Assembly (NCBI RefSeq): GCF_036898095.1
Contig: NC_090751.1
Span: forward strand, 48,491,553-48,555,552
Direction of reading: 5' to 3'
From: Palaemon carinicauda
Taxonomy: Eukaryota; Arthropoda; Malacostraca; Decapoda; Palaemonidae
Length of the DNA stretch: 64,000 nt
The translations under genes were made by a program, and so were the position numbers. The notes below the pieces were generated by a model. It searched no databases. It was not told where the DNA came from and saw only the letters and a list, made by a program, of their open reading frames with translations. This document shows positions 13,201 to 24,009 of this stretch, piece by piece (the stretch's first letter is position 1; each line of letters opens with the position of its first letter).

Positions 13201-14010
13201 ATGTTGATAGGCATGCACTGGAGATGTAAATTCATCATATTCTTTATCAGTGTGTGAACAGTTTTCATAAGCTGCCCAGTCTGCCTCATCTATCTTCCAT
13301 TTTGGTGGACACTGAGAAGGAAGATTATGGACATAATTTAACATTATTGGCCAATGGTCACTGCCATGTAGGTGTTCATTTACTGACCAAAGGTAGTCCA
13401 ATCGAATGGATGAGGAACATATTGACAAATCAATGGCTGATGTAGAGTTGTGGACTACATCATACCTAGTTGGAGAACCATCATTCATTAATATGACATC
13501 ATTGTTGTCGATTAATTCTTCAACAAGATTACCCCATCTATTGCACACATTTCCACCCCATAAAGTATGCTTTGCATTAAAATCACCCATTAAAATAAAA
13601 GGGGCAGGAAGCTGATTGATCAAGTCTTGGAGGTCAGAAAGTCTAAGCCTTCTTGGATTACCAGCATGATCTAAGAGGAAAAGTTCTAAGGATGGTTCAA
13701 TATACAGCGAGCATAAAGTAATTTTTTTCCCGATATGAGTTCTAACTGCACATGCCTGTAGTGGTGTATTGAGTGGGATTGTTTCAAATTTTACAGATTT
13801 GTGAATAATAAAACCTGTACCACCTTGAGCTCTTGCAGCTTGCAAAGGAGGGGATCTACAAAAATGATAATTGAGTCCAGGATTAAATGGTTTGTCACTG
13901 ATCTTGGTTTCCTGTAGACAAATTACCTTCGTGTCTGAGTCCCTGGTTAAAGTTTTTATTTGCTCAATGCTAGTACTTAGACCTCTGCAATTCCACTGGA
14001 TGATAGACAT
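10289..14010 (-). pseudogene. LINE ORF2: endonuclease, reverse transcriptase, RNase H (one frameshift)
   Basis: ORF2 starts at ATG 14,010 and runs to 10,289. The N-terminal apurinic-type endonuclease shows IQWNCRG, CLQETK, GDFNAKHTLWGG and GSDHWPI, the expected metal and catalytic motifs. The RT follows with YRPISLT, FGFRKNRST, FFDLEKAYDTTW and GVPQGSVLS, then the catalytic box FVDDF. RNase H has HVFTDGSK, TAELYAI, FTDSNSV and WVPAHVGVDGNEQVD. A Cys-His cluster (CNTC then HILVNCP) closes the protein. The frame breaks once near 12,030, between RT motif B and the FVDD box, apparently by loss of one base in a glycine codon. Both sides are otherwise open (about 665 and 570 codons). The protein nicks target DNA and copies the element RNA there. 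Confidence 0.9.
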
Positions 14011-15870
14011 TATCTTTTGTTATTATTTTTCTTTGTCTCATTTGTCTTTTGGGACTTTTCAGATGAAGCCATGTATGGCCTGGATATGGAAGGCTTTACT
14101 AGGCCACCACTCTTCTTTTCTTTCTTTCTAGGATCTTTATAAGAGTCAAGCTTAGGATCATGAGCAGTAGGGCACTTACCTGACTTTTGATGAAGGTGAG
14201 GATGATGGGGACCTTTTCCTCTTTGGAAGATCTTGTTTTCCAATCTCCATCAAATCAGGTAGAGATTCTGCCTGAGACAATACATTTAAGGTGGTGGAAG
14301 CCACATTGGCTTCCTTGGAGGATTGCGCTAGAACTTCAACAGTTCGAGCACTTAACCCAGAAGGCTGGGCTACTACCTCTAGGGGAGATGCTGCTATCAA
14401 TGACAATACTTTTGGTGTATTGGAAACCATATTGACCTCTTTGGAGGTTTGTGCTCTGGCTTTTATAGGCGGAGCACTTGACCCAGATGGCTGGGCTACT
14501 ACCACTAAGGGAGATGCACCTGACGGGCCAGGTGCTGCCACTGGTCCCCCTGTGGTAGTAAGGGGTAGTGGATTATAATCTTTTGTTGGCATCTTAACCG
14601 CGTGAGCAAAATTAAGTTGCCGATTGAGTAAATGCTTTGCATAACCTACACTGATATGTTCAGCATTTTCTTTCAAGATTGCAGCTTCTTCTTTCTTGTA
14701 TTCTCTACATCTTTTATCATTTGATTTATGATGATCTTTACAGTTTGCACAGGTTGTATCTCTGTTGCATTGGCCATGTTCTAACAAAGAACAGTTAATA
14801 CAGATCTTCGTATTATTGCAGTACCGGGAAGGGTGACCGTACTTGAAACAATTAAAGCATTGTAAAGGCCTAGGTTTATACTCTCGAACACGTACTCTTT
14901 CATTCTCAATAATTATATGATCTGGTATAACAGGGGTTTCAAATGTTAAAACTACCATGCTTGTTTGAGGGATCTTACTTACTTTCCAAACATTAGCAGG
15001 GCACATGTCCAGAATTTCCAGTTCTGAGAATTCATATAGATCTCTATCAAAAACTACTCCTTTACCATAGCTGAAGCTCATATGTGGTTTAATATCCTTA
15101 ATAGGATCAATTTCTGCAATCTTCATGCCACAAAGCATGTGAGCTTGAGTATCTGATTTTGCATTAATCAAAACAGATTGCTTACCGTATCTACTAATAT
15201 CCTTACTTTTAATTAAACCAACTTTTTTTTGTATAAATTTACTAATCTTATAATAGTTATAATTATCCATCTTCCCAGATGCAATTATCCATGTTGGGGG
15301 CTTGGGGGTTCTTACTTCAGGAAGTCTATGCTCTATTTCTTTTTCCATCCATTCTTCTGGTTTATATACCTCTAGGTGTCTTGGTGCTTTATCACATAGA
15401 GCCCCAGAAATCAAACAATTGTCAATTTTTATGCTCTCTAAATTTTTATTTGCTTCTAAAGCAATCTCAAAACTTGAAAATGATACCCAAGCTTCCCAAA
15501 AGCCTTTACTACCATTAAGCTCCATTAAAATTTCTTTGATTGCCCCAAATCTACAGAAGGCTTCATGAATTATGTCATAGCTACAACCAATTGGTATGTT
15601 TTTTAAGTGGAGAATTTTCAGATTTTTTGTTGGATCTGGTAATGAGCCAGAACCAGAGAGTAAAGTATCACTGTTAATACAAGCATCATTTTCCACCAGT
15701 GCCGATAAATTGTCTTTAACAACACTGGTCAGAGAAGTATTGTTGGAGGAATCCTTTTTATTGCAGAGGTTGTCAACAGAGCTTTCCCTATTTAAACAAG
15801 CAGAAGTCGTCAACGGTGTCTGGGGTTCGCCATTTGATCCAGGGGTACGGGGAATATTAAGTTTACTCAT
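14010..15870 (-). pseudogene. LINE ORF1: gag-like RNA-binding protein with CCHC zinc knuckles
   Basis: ATG at 15,870. The open frame runs 564 codons to a stop at 14,176. The middle has an RRM-like region (LHLKNIPIGCSYDII, then a second fold), followed by zinc knuckles: CFNCFKYGHPSRYC, then CINC/HGQC and CANCKDHHKSNDKRC, and a Pro/Ser-rich tail. It should coat the element RNA. A second frame, open from about 14,243 to TAA at 14,010, continues with a plausible basic C-terminus (GKCPTAHDPKL, then a Lys/Asn-rich end). I infer that a frameshift near 14,195 truncated ORF1, and that the unbroken ORF1 ended at 14,010. There its stop would overlap the ORF2 start as TAATG, a layout used by other LINEs for coupled re-initiation. 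Confidence 0.85.
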
Positions 15871-16644
15871 TAATTATTTTTTCAGGGGGAGGGAAGGGGT
15901 CATAATAACAATGAAAAAAAAAACAAATGGAAAAAAATAAAGTTCAAGGGAGAGAAAAAATTAAGACTGTCTGAAATTCCAAAGAAGACATCGTTATCCT
16001 TTCCTGGAATTAATTTCTCCACCAATGACACCTGTGAAAGCTGCTTACCAAATGTCCACTCCCTACCCTACCACAAAGGGATGGTACCACTATGATTAGA
16101 GTGGCTCAAGTGTATGCCAAACCCGCTTGATGGGACTGAGAGCATTTCAAAAATACAATCATCCCCACTCTAATCATAGTGGCAGGCAAACCGGACAGAA
16201 TGCCGAGAGTCCTATCTCTATAAAATCGCCAACCCCTGGAATCCGAAGGCCAAATTTCCTACGAGATAGTTCCGCGTGCCAGTATGGGAATACTGACACT
16301 CCTAGGTGTCCAAACATTTTCGGGCAGTTGGCAAGACCACCACAGCTCCCACAATTGATTTTGAAATAAAAACCGATCATGGATACAATGTCCCCTCTAA
16401 AAAACCTGGACAGTGAAATGGGTAAAAGAGTTTTGACAGCAAGGTTGGAGACAGCTGATAATTATGAAGGAGGAATAAGCAATAAGAGGTAATAGAAAAA
16501 GAATGAGAGAAATTTAGAGTCAAACTGAGGAAAAGAAATTCCCCAGTTCGAGAGCCCTCTTGCCCGTCACTAGCCTTCAGCACGGGAATGATATGCCGTG
16601 CTGAAGCCCAATGACTTCATCAAGGCATTCTCTCGTTAAGAGGG
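15871..16644 (-). promoter_or_regulatory. LINE 5' UTR with two inverted repeats
   Basis: No open frame. Two hairpins are visible. CCACTATGATTAGAGTGG at 16,087-16,104 has an exact complement at 16,165-16,182 (18-bp stem, 60-base loop). CTTCAGCACGG at 16,575-16,585 pairs with 16,596-16,606 (11-bp stem, 10-base loop), within about 70 bases of the element's 5' end. LINEs usually carry an internal promoter here, but I see no specific promoter motif I would vouch for. Confidence 0.65.
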
Positions 16645-16657
16645 TTAAACCAACTAG
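16645..16657. repeat. Target-site duplication of the LINE, copy 2
   Basis: TTAAACCAACTAG, identical to 10,050-10,062. Beyond it, element G resumes with GCACGGCC. Confidence 0.9.
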
Positions 16658-18520
16658 GCACGGCCTTACATCTCCGATACGTAGCCCAGAGGCGAGATTA
16701 ACTATCCTCCCTCGAAGCGGGCTGTGGTGATTGAAAAGATTGTGCTCACACAGGCTCTTTTCTTAAGAGGTAAAGTAGTAAGGGTTGCGGATATTATTTC
16801 GAAGCGGGCAAGGGGCCGTTTTCCTGATCTCTCTAACCTACAAGATTCATCAAATCCCGAAGGCTTGGCCGCTAATCCTTTTGAAGACCCAGAGCCCTTG
16901 AAGCCAACAACTTGGTGGATCAGGGAGCCCTGCAAAGTAATCCTCCACAAGTCCACTTCTGTTTGCATCAGTTTCTCCAGCAAGAGTAATGTACTTTACA
17001 CCTTGAGTCTATCCAAAAAGCCTTCATTACAGCACAACCTGACTGGTCCATCTGCATAGGTGCAAACACAGCGTTCTCCGTCGTGAGAAGCTCTGCTGCT
17101 TAGAGAGTGGGGAGTGGCAAGATCTTGCTTGGCCTGTCAGAACAGACCAGTACATGCTAGGGCAAGACTAAGATCTGACAGGGCAGCTCCAATGAGGGCT
17201 TCAACCCTTAAAAAGCCCCAGAGAGTCAATCAAATAGAAGCCTCCCCACCCCCCAAAAGGTATAGCCATGGATGCCTCTTCCAGGCCATTCCCCCCACAC
17301 GAATGAGAGCAAGACCTTTCACAATGGAACTCGATGACTCTGCGTGGATATCCTCCAAGGACTTCGAACCACAGTCCGGAGTTCCCGTCATAGGCAAGGG
17401 TGAGGCCGCATGCTCTGGAAAATCTACTCTAACTCCACAAGAACGAACATTCCATCCCCAGGAAAAGAACTTGGCACATAATCAGGGCTGACAAAGGCCT
17501 GGCAAGCCTAAGGCAACAGGAGAACTCCTGGTACCTGACCAATGGAGAGGCACACTGTACCTCTGACGCCACAGGTCGGGGCAGAGGGACAACCACGGCC
17601 CCCATGCCAGAAGGCACAGGGAACGACGACATTGAAAGGTACCATTCTCTGCTCCAAGAGGACCTCTATCTCTCTTCCAGGAAGGAAGGGAGAAGGTCGT
17701 CACCACAGCTCCTCCATCAACCTTGGAGCAGACTTTATGGAACTGTACACCTCTGTCTTGCCCTGGTATCCTGGGCCACCAGAACTGGACGTGGACTACA
17801 GCACCAGGGCTGAAACAAGAACACTAGGCTGCAGAACCACAATTGAGGCCAGGACTTCATCCTACCCCCTCGAGAAAGGTAGTGTCGTTTGGAGCCCTAT
17901 CACTGCAACTACTGCTGGAGTTCTTCAACCTCTTTAGTGAGTCGGAAAAGGTTCAAAAAGACGCACCAGCTTCTTCCCATCCCTAGCTCTAGCTCCTGGC
18001 TCTGCAAGTAAAGAAGTTGAGGTCTGAGCAACACCCGATGACGAAACTCCTCAGTGGGGAGAACAACACGGGTAGCTTCAACAGGAGCCACAACAATAAG
18101 GCACACTGTCACATGGGAAGGGGCAAGCACAGCACTGACAATGGAGTGAGGAGGAACGCGTGCCAGACTCCCTGGCACAAGCATCGGGGTGACAAACAGG
18201 CGAAGGGGTGGGGAACACTGGCACGGTGTCGAGGATATCGAGATTACACCAGGGACAGGAACAGACAATCAGATTCCCGGGACCCCCCCACTTCCTTCGC
18301 CACAGGAGACAAAGTAATACGGGGTACTGGGGGAGAGGTGGCCTTGGATAACATCTCCCTCAACACAGTCATGGAGGCCTACCTGAAAGACCTTCAAACT
18401 CTCCTTCAGCAGCAGAAGGCAGCTCAGCCTCCAAAGGGAGCAGCAAGCCCGAAGAATATCTATTTACTCACACGTGATCCCTCCGCTGAGAAGACAGCAC
18501 CAGTAACCTTCACCGGCATC
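16658..18520 (-). pseudogene. Probable gag region of element G (decayed)
   Basis: The minus strand holds several open pieces (16,983-16,702, 17,706-17,429 and 18,268-17,909), broken by stops. The 16,983-16,702 piece is charged and helical in character (MLEKLMQTEVDLW, then KRPLARFEII). It sits directly upstream of the RT pieces beyond the LINE, where DIRS-type elements carry gag. No diagnostic motif is left, so the call rests on position. Confidence 0.35.
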
Positions 18521-19072
18521 TTGTGAGCCATTGCCCCGTCCAACTCTAACAAACATCCATCACGCTATCCCCCTTAGGGCCATGACTGCCACTGCACTGG
18601 AGACCATGCTCGACACTGAGCAAGGGAATGCTTGCGAACAGACATGCCCTTCAAAAGAAGCATAGAGGGAGTGCAAAATCACTGTCAGCTCTGCCATGAA
18701 GCATTTGCATATTCCCCAGCAACACTAAGTTCTTGTTTCCAGTCCACTTTTCAACAATCTCATGCTGTAAAGAAAAGAATTGACAATTCTGGCAAGCATT
18801 GTAAAGTACGTCTATACATCAGTGGTCAAAATAGAAATAAAAATAATTTGCATGCAATTTTCCTAACTATATAAACACAAGTCTTTTACTTTAGAAATAG
18901 ATAAAAGCAAATCTGTGACATGACAGTTTAAATTCATAATGAGGTTTAAACAACCGACAGGCAACAGCTTCTCCCTAACCTCTTCCGGCTCACTGGCAAT
19001 TCACTTTGGAAGCCTGGGACTTTTTCTGTGGCTGGTGATAGCGAAAACCTTAGAATAAAGGACTCTGGGTCA

Positions 19073-19143
19073 GGTTTGTATTGTTAGGAAAAATACAAAT
19101 TACTTTTAAAATTTTGTGATTTGTTCCTACACATATACAAACC
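19073..19143. repeat. Palindrome-like terminal repeat of the G/F element family
   Basis: GGTTTGTAT at 19,073 and ATACAAACC at 19,135-19,143 are inverted copies, flanking AATACAAATTAC and GTGATTTGTTCCTACA. Related copies occur near 8,565-8,605, 21,990-22,047 with 31,117-31,135, 31,345-31,380, 32,470-32,500 and 61,140-61,175. It lies between minus-strand element G and plus-strand element F and could belong to either or both. Confidence 0.6.
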
Positions 19144-19146
19144 ATT

Positions 19147-19979
19147 ATCCTGAGACGGGAGAAAGTCTCCGTTTCAATTGACTGGAAACTTTTAACCCGG
19201 GAACTTGAAACAAGCATCTTGGATGTAGAAAGATTAAGGGTACCTTACACCTTGTGAATTCCAGGAGGAGAACCAGTGGATTATACTCTGTGTAATCCTA
19301 TGGGTAGTAGACCTGGTAATGTAATGTAGGCCATTTTAGGATTATGGGTTTGCCTGGCTACATCACAGTCCGAGTGTGGAGAAAAACACTTTCCCATGCA
19401 TGATCTTAGTACAGGTACAAGCTAAATAGGCTAACCTAACTGTGAGATCAAGTCCAGCCAGCAAGGTCTTTTGACGCTGTACCCCAAGAGCAGGAAAGAT
19501 TTTGAGGAAAAGAAAAGCCCAGCCATTCTATACTTTCATTTCAGTCTTATACGTAACCTCAGCCCTCGACTCGCAGTTACTGATCTTGTGAGAGGAGCCA
19601 AGATAGCTATACCACCTGCTGAGCAGTTACAACAGCCCCTAAGGAGAATATATCCAGGGACCTACTTGAAGAACCTGCATCAAAGAGAAATTCCTTTTAC
19701 AGTATAAGCTAGAGGTATTAATAGTCGAATAGTTTCCACGTCATGAGCTTTCATCCGTGTACCTTTCATGCAAAGAGAAGCCAGATTTTGAGAGATAACC
19801 TCTTTCAACCAGAACGAGATCATACTCTTGAAAATCTTCAATCTTCCCATGCTCCTAAAGAGATGCTACAGGCGAGGCCAACAGTCCTCATTTGCTTGAG
19901 ATATCACTTCAGTGTTCTCGCAGGACACAATAAAAGTTAGTCAGGATCATCAGTTACATCCCAAAGGATCATAATTTGA
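19147..19979. other. No gene recognised; probable 5' part of element F
   Basis: Mixed sequence with only short, stop-broken frames. By position it could be the decayed upstream part of element F, but I see no RT motif in it. Confidence 0.3.
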
Positions 19980-22042
19980 AATGATATTAATATGGAATCA
20001 GGAAATGACAGGTGTCCCTATCAGCTTGTTTCATTCCGGGCAACCTGAGGCAGAGCGACGCAGATAGTGGGCTACGAATGGTCTTTGAATATGCTGATCC
20101 AGCCAATGAAGTCCTGACTTTGTGGGGTTCCCCGACAGTGGACCTGTTCGCAACGTCCCTGAACTTCAGGCTCCCAATGTAATGTTCTCCAGTCCCTGAC
20201 ACTCGAGCTCTATGGCAAGATGCATTCCAACAACAGTAGGACAACATCACCACGTACGCCTTTCCCCCTTCTGTCTGATGAGGAGAGTGCTCAAAAGGAT
20301 CAGAGCCTCCAACAACCTAATGATGACCTCATAGCTCTGCTATGGCATCATGTAGAGTGGTACCCAGACCTTCTGCATCTTCTTGTAGATCTCCCGGGAG
20401 AACTACTCCAACGACCTGATCTACTCAAACAACCACACGCGAACATCTTTCACAGACGGTTCCGTCTCGACAGCTTCATGCCTAGACTATCCAGCATCTT
20501 TCTGAGAGGATTTTTGCAACAGGCTGCTAAACGAATGTGTGGTCACTTACGACAGTCCTCTGCCTCAACATACCAAGCAAAGTGTAACATCTTTTGTGGT
20601 TGGTGTCGTGAAAGGGATATCTCTCCCCTTGATGCCACTATTCCAGTAATAGCGGATTTTCTCATTTACCTTGGGGAGGAAAAACTCCTTTTGGTCACGG
20701 GAGTGAAAGGCTATTGCTCAGAACTAAGCCTAGCCTGTAGACTGAATGGAGTAGACCTTTCCTCTTCATTGGAGCTTTCCTTACTCATATGGAGTTATGA
20801 GATCGTTTGCCCCAGTCAGAGATAAGACCTCCTCCTTGGAACATGGTTTGCGTCTTGAGATCCTTGAAAGGGTCTCCCTATGAACCATTACGCCATGCAA
20901 TATACCGTAATGTCACTCTGAGGATGGCGATCCTACTTGCTTTAGCAGAAGCAAAATGAGTTGAAGTACATGGTCTCTCGTACGACATCACCCATTCAAG
21001 GGGATGGGGGGAAGTGTCTCAAACCTTTGTCCCTGAATTCACTGCAGAGACTCAAAATCCCGGGGGTACTGGACCCTAAATTCAAGTCCTTCCAGATTAA
21101 GTCTACGTTCTGTAACCAATGACCCAGATCAATTGCTATGCCCAGTATGGAGTTTGAGATACTACCTTAAAAGCACAACAGCAACCCAGCCTCGACTAAC
21201 ACTGTTATTTGTTAGTTCGGGTATAACTAAAAGGATTACAAAAACTCTCCTTCAGCTTGGATTCGTAAGGTCATTGAGAGGGCTCTAAATCCTGAACATC
21301 CTCCAACTCGAAGACCTAGAGCTCATGATGGCAGGGGCATCAGTACGTCCCTGGCATTCAAAAGCAACTTCTCCGTGTTGCAAGTTTTACAAGCTGCTAT
21401 ATGGAAGCATCGAACAACCCTCACAGCTCCACTGCCTACAAGACATGACCCACAGGAGACTCGATAAGTTTTCTATTGGTCCTGTGGTTGCTGCACAACA
21501 AGGGGTTTAAAATACCTCGGGCTCCTTGTTTGACAAGTAGTAATTGGTTGAAGGCATTGGTTACCCAGGTTAAGTCTGGGATGAATGAAAGTATGTCTGC
21601 CTTTTTCCTTTCTTCATCTTCTCCTCTCTTGGAGTACAGCTCCATGGGTCCCTCCGCAAGCTGGCCTCAACCTCAACAGCTAATAACTATTCCGATTGTT
21701 AACCTTGTATAGTTCATACTGATATACTTTTAAACATCCCCAATGCTTCCCGCGACGTAGGCATTGGGAAACTTCTATTTTTATGAGCATTTTTACCTAG
21801 ACTTTCATAAACAACATCTCACAACCAGTATTGCTCAGGCCGCTATCATTCTCGCTCTGTATTGATTGATAAGCGAGGTGGCAAGGTTTCCCTTGATTAC
21901 AGTCTACTACTGCACTAGGTCCGGGTCAATGACTATGCCAGTAGTCGGACTTATCCATCCACCAAAGGGCGAGTCATCCATAATAAATAACTTTAGGTTT
22001 GTTAGTTTAGTGAACAAATGACAAATTCGTTGATAATTTGTA
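19980..22042 (+). mobile_element. Element F: decayed DIRS-like retrotransposon, 3' half
   Basis: Carries the end of an RNase H-type region, a tyrosine recombinase remnant and a 3' terminal region. The terminal repeat is interrupted at 22,042 by element A, and its other half resumes at 31,117. It is a different subfamily from A-E, related to element G by its terminal repeat. Stops and frameshifts throughout. Confidence 0.6.
20080..21510 (+). pseudogene. RNase H end and tyrosine recombinase remnant of element F
   Basis: At 20,140-20,180 the frame reads VDLFATSLNFRLPM, the DLFAT block that follows RNase H in DIRS-type polymerases. The recombinase follows. Its N-terminal SAM-like part reads CGHLRQSSASTYQAKCNIF, with ISPLDATIPVIADFLIYL after it, at 20,540-20,680. 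The catalytic core has lost function. The first catalytic Arg, expected in an AKRVGEL-like context, is a TGA codon near 20,957 (AK*VEVHGLSYD). HDGR near 21,325 keeps the His and second Arg. The tail THRRLDKFSIGPVVAAQQG at 21,450-21,505 fits the family end, but the nucleophile Tyr position appears to be Cys. The enzyme would have inserted circular element DNA. Confidence 0.65.
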
Positions 22043-22440
22043 TTTTTGGGCTCAAGCCATGTCGTCCTGATGGAAGGTTCCTTCAGTAGCTTTCTTTGGG
22101 TATATATGACTACCATAAATATTCCCAGAGAATTAAACTAAAGGCTTCACAGAATTCTAACTTCTGGTGCGAGTACCCTAAAGGTTTCCCTCTAGGATAT
22201 CGTATATCAACAGGGGACGCATGCATTAACATGCCACATGGCTATCTGCACCCCACATAGCGTTTACGCTAAGAAGGGGAAAGGTGGCGAGGTAACTGAG
22301 GAGCCGTTCCAAAGTTACCTTTCCTTCGTTACTGTTACGGTACTCGCAACGTAAACAAACCGTCCGCCATACTGTGTCATGTCACGTCCGTCCTCATTCC
22401 TTGTCTGGTAGCTTCCAACATTGGTTTGTTTTTCCCAGTG
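22043..22440 (+). repeat. Left inverted terminal repeat of element A
   Basis: Starts TTTTTGGGCTCAAGCC and continues with ATGTCGTCCTGATGGAAGG. The block up to about 22,440 returns in reverse complement at 30,660-31,075; for example GTAAACAAACCGTCCGCC at 22,352 mirrors GGCGGACGGTTTGTTTAC near 30,762. Confidence 0.85.
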
Positions 22441-22966
22441 ATCGCTGATTATTTTGTGCATCCTTCACCATGTGTCAACCTTCTGCCTCGCCTTCTTCTG
22501 GAAAGTTTTTACGCTAAAATCTTGTGTTTTGTGGCGGAGCTGTGCCTTGCCCAGAAGCGCCATTTTATGACGCTGCTGTTCGCCTTGCATGCTTTATTTA
22601 GTTAGCCAGAACAGCCTTCCCGGCCTTATAACTAATTAAATATCATTAGTTATTTAGTCTTCATTAGTTATATTATGCCGATGGCATTCTTCGGTGCTGT
22701 TAGTTAGCTGACCCCATACTAGACTTTTAGCCTAGCCTAGGCTGCAGCCTAGAGTTCATGTTTACCTCTGCATGATATAATTAGTGTTCCTAGTGTTAAT
22801 GTTAATGAAGATATAGGCATTTTTAAACATACAAGATTCAGTGTTGCACATATCTTTTGCCTTCTAGGGACCATACAAGGGACCGTGCCTGATCCATCCA
22901 TGTCACATCCCCTAACACAACGTTGGGGCCCTTGTATGCTTCCTTATCTCCCCTGTTACCTTCGGG

Positions 22967-23720
22967 TAACCTCCCTCTGGGTAGCTTTGCTATATCTTAG
23001 CCCCCTTACCCGGAATAATTTTCGGGTAGGTTAGACTAGATCGTTCTTCCCTCTTCCCTACCTAGTATATGGGGGGGACCTTGGACAGAACCCCAGAGTA
23101 CCTATCGTTCATCCCAGTCCACCCATAGGGAACGCAGTTCCCTTTAGGTATCGACTGAGACTGAAGGTGGAAGTGCCTTGCCCTTCCCCCTAGACTGCTC
23201 TTGGATGGGACACGTCCCTTCCTCCTGTGGCCTAGGGATATGTCTTCCCAGCCCTCCCTAATCTAGGAGAAGCTCTCCTGGTTTAGGTTAGGCTTTGGGG
23301 GATTCTGTTTTATTATAGTTTAGGACAATACACCAGTGCTGTGTAACCTCCCTCTGGGTAGCTTTGCTATATCTTAGCCCCCTTACCCGGAATAATTTTC
23401 GGGTAGGTTAGACTAGATCGTTCTTCCCTCTTCCCTACCTAGTATATGGGGGGGACCTTGGACAGAACCCCAGAGTACCTATCGTTCATCCCAGTCCACC
23501 CATAGGGAACGCAGTTCCCTTTAGGTATCGACTGAGACTGAAGGTGGAAGTGCCTTGCCCTTCCCCCTAGACTGCTCTTGGATGGGACACGTCCCTTCCT
23601 CCTGTGGCCTAGGGATATGTCTTCCCAGCCCTCCCTAATCTAGGAGAAGCTCTCCTGGTTTAGGTTAGGCTTTGGGGGATTCTGTTTTATTATAGTTTAG
23701 GACAATACACCAGTGCTGTG
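22967..23720. repeat. Tandem duplication, two copies of a 377-bp unit, in the leader of A
   Basis: 22,967-23,343 and 23,344-23,720 appear identical by eye, each starting TAACCTCCCTCTGGGTAGC and ending ACACCAGTGCTGTG. The other copies of the family have a single unit. It is either a very recent duplication or an assembly artefact. Confidence 0.9.
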
Positions 23721-24009
23721 TCTACTCTGAGCTAACCTACCCTAGGGTTGGAGAACGTTTCTCTCCTACCTGGGTAGTATAGCATCTAACAGATTCCCCC
23801 ACTCCTTGGGAGCTTTAGGGTTGCGACCCCTTCTGCTCCCTCAGACCCCTACCCCCACTCTATCCCTTGTGTTGGCTTGCCTTCACACCCCTGTCCGCTG
23901 TCCAACAATTCCTCCCTTGGGTAGAGTTGTAGGTTAAGCTGTGCTCTCCTGCTTGGCTGGCCGCTATGCTACACTTCCCCCTCATAGTCGAACTATAAGG
24001 TAGTGTTGG

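Larger units (their letters stand above)
10063..16644 (-). mobile_element. Full-length non-LTR retrotransposon (LINE, APE-RT-RNase H type)
   Basis: A complete 6,582-bp element on the minus strand. It is bounded by a perfect 13-bp target-site duplication (10,050-10,062 and 16,645-16,657). In order it has a 5' UTR of about 770 bp with two hairpins, ORF1 with CCHC zinc knuckles, and ORF2 with apurinic-type endonuclease, reverse transcriptase, RNase H and a C-terminal Cys-His cluster. A 3' UTR follows, ending in three copies of the TTGAA-type tail instead of poly(A). The presence of RNase H and a short-repeat tail suggests the I superfamily (I or Nimb-like). The exact clade needs a phylogeny. It inserted into element G. 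The damage is light: one frameshift in ORF2 and one near the end of ORF1. Confidence 0.9.
8541..19146 (-). mobile_element. Element G: decayed DIRS-like retrotransposon, split by a LINE
   Basis: Reading the minus strand from 19,146 down to 8,541 gives a terminal repeat, a gag-like stretch, RT pieces, an RNase H piece and a terminal repeat. Both outer ends carry related terminal sequence (AAATACAAATTAC with GGTTTGT nearby), at about 19,073-19,143 and 8,565-8,605. The element is interrupted by the LINE at 10,063-16,644, so its own sequence is about 4 kb. I could not find a recombinase in this copy. Many stops and frameshifts show it is old. Assignment to the DIRS group rests on similarity of the RT and RNase H pieces to known DIRS-type proteins as I remember them. 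Confidence 0.6.
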
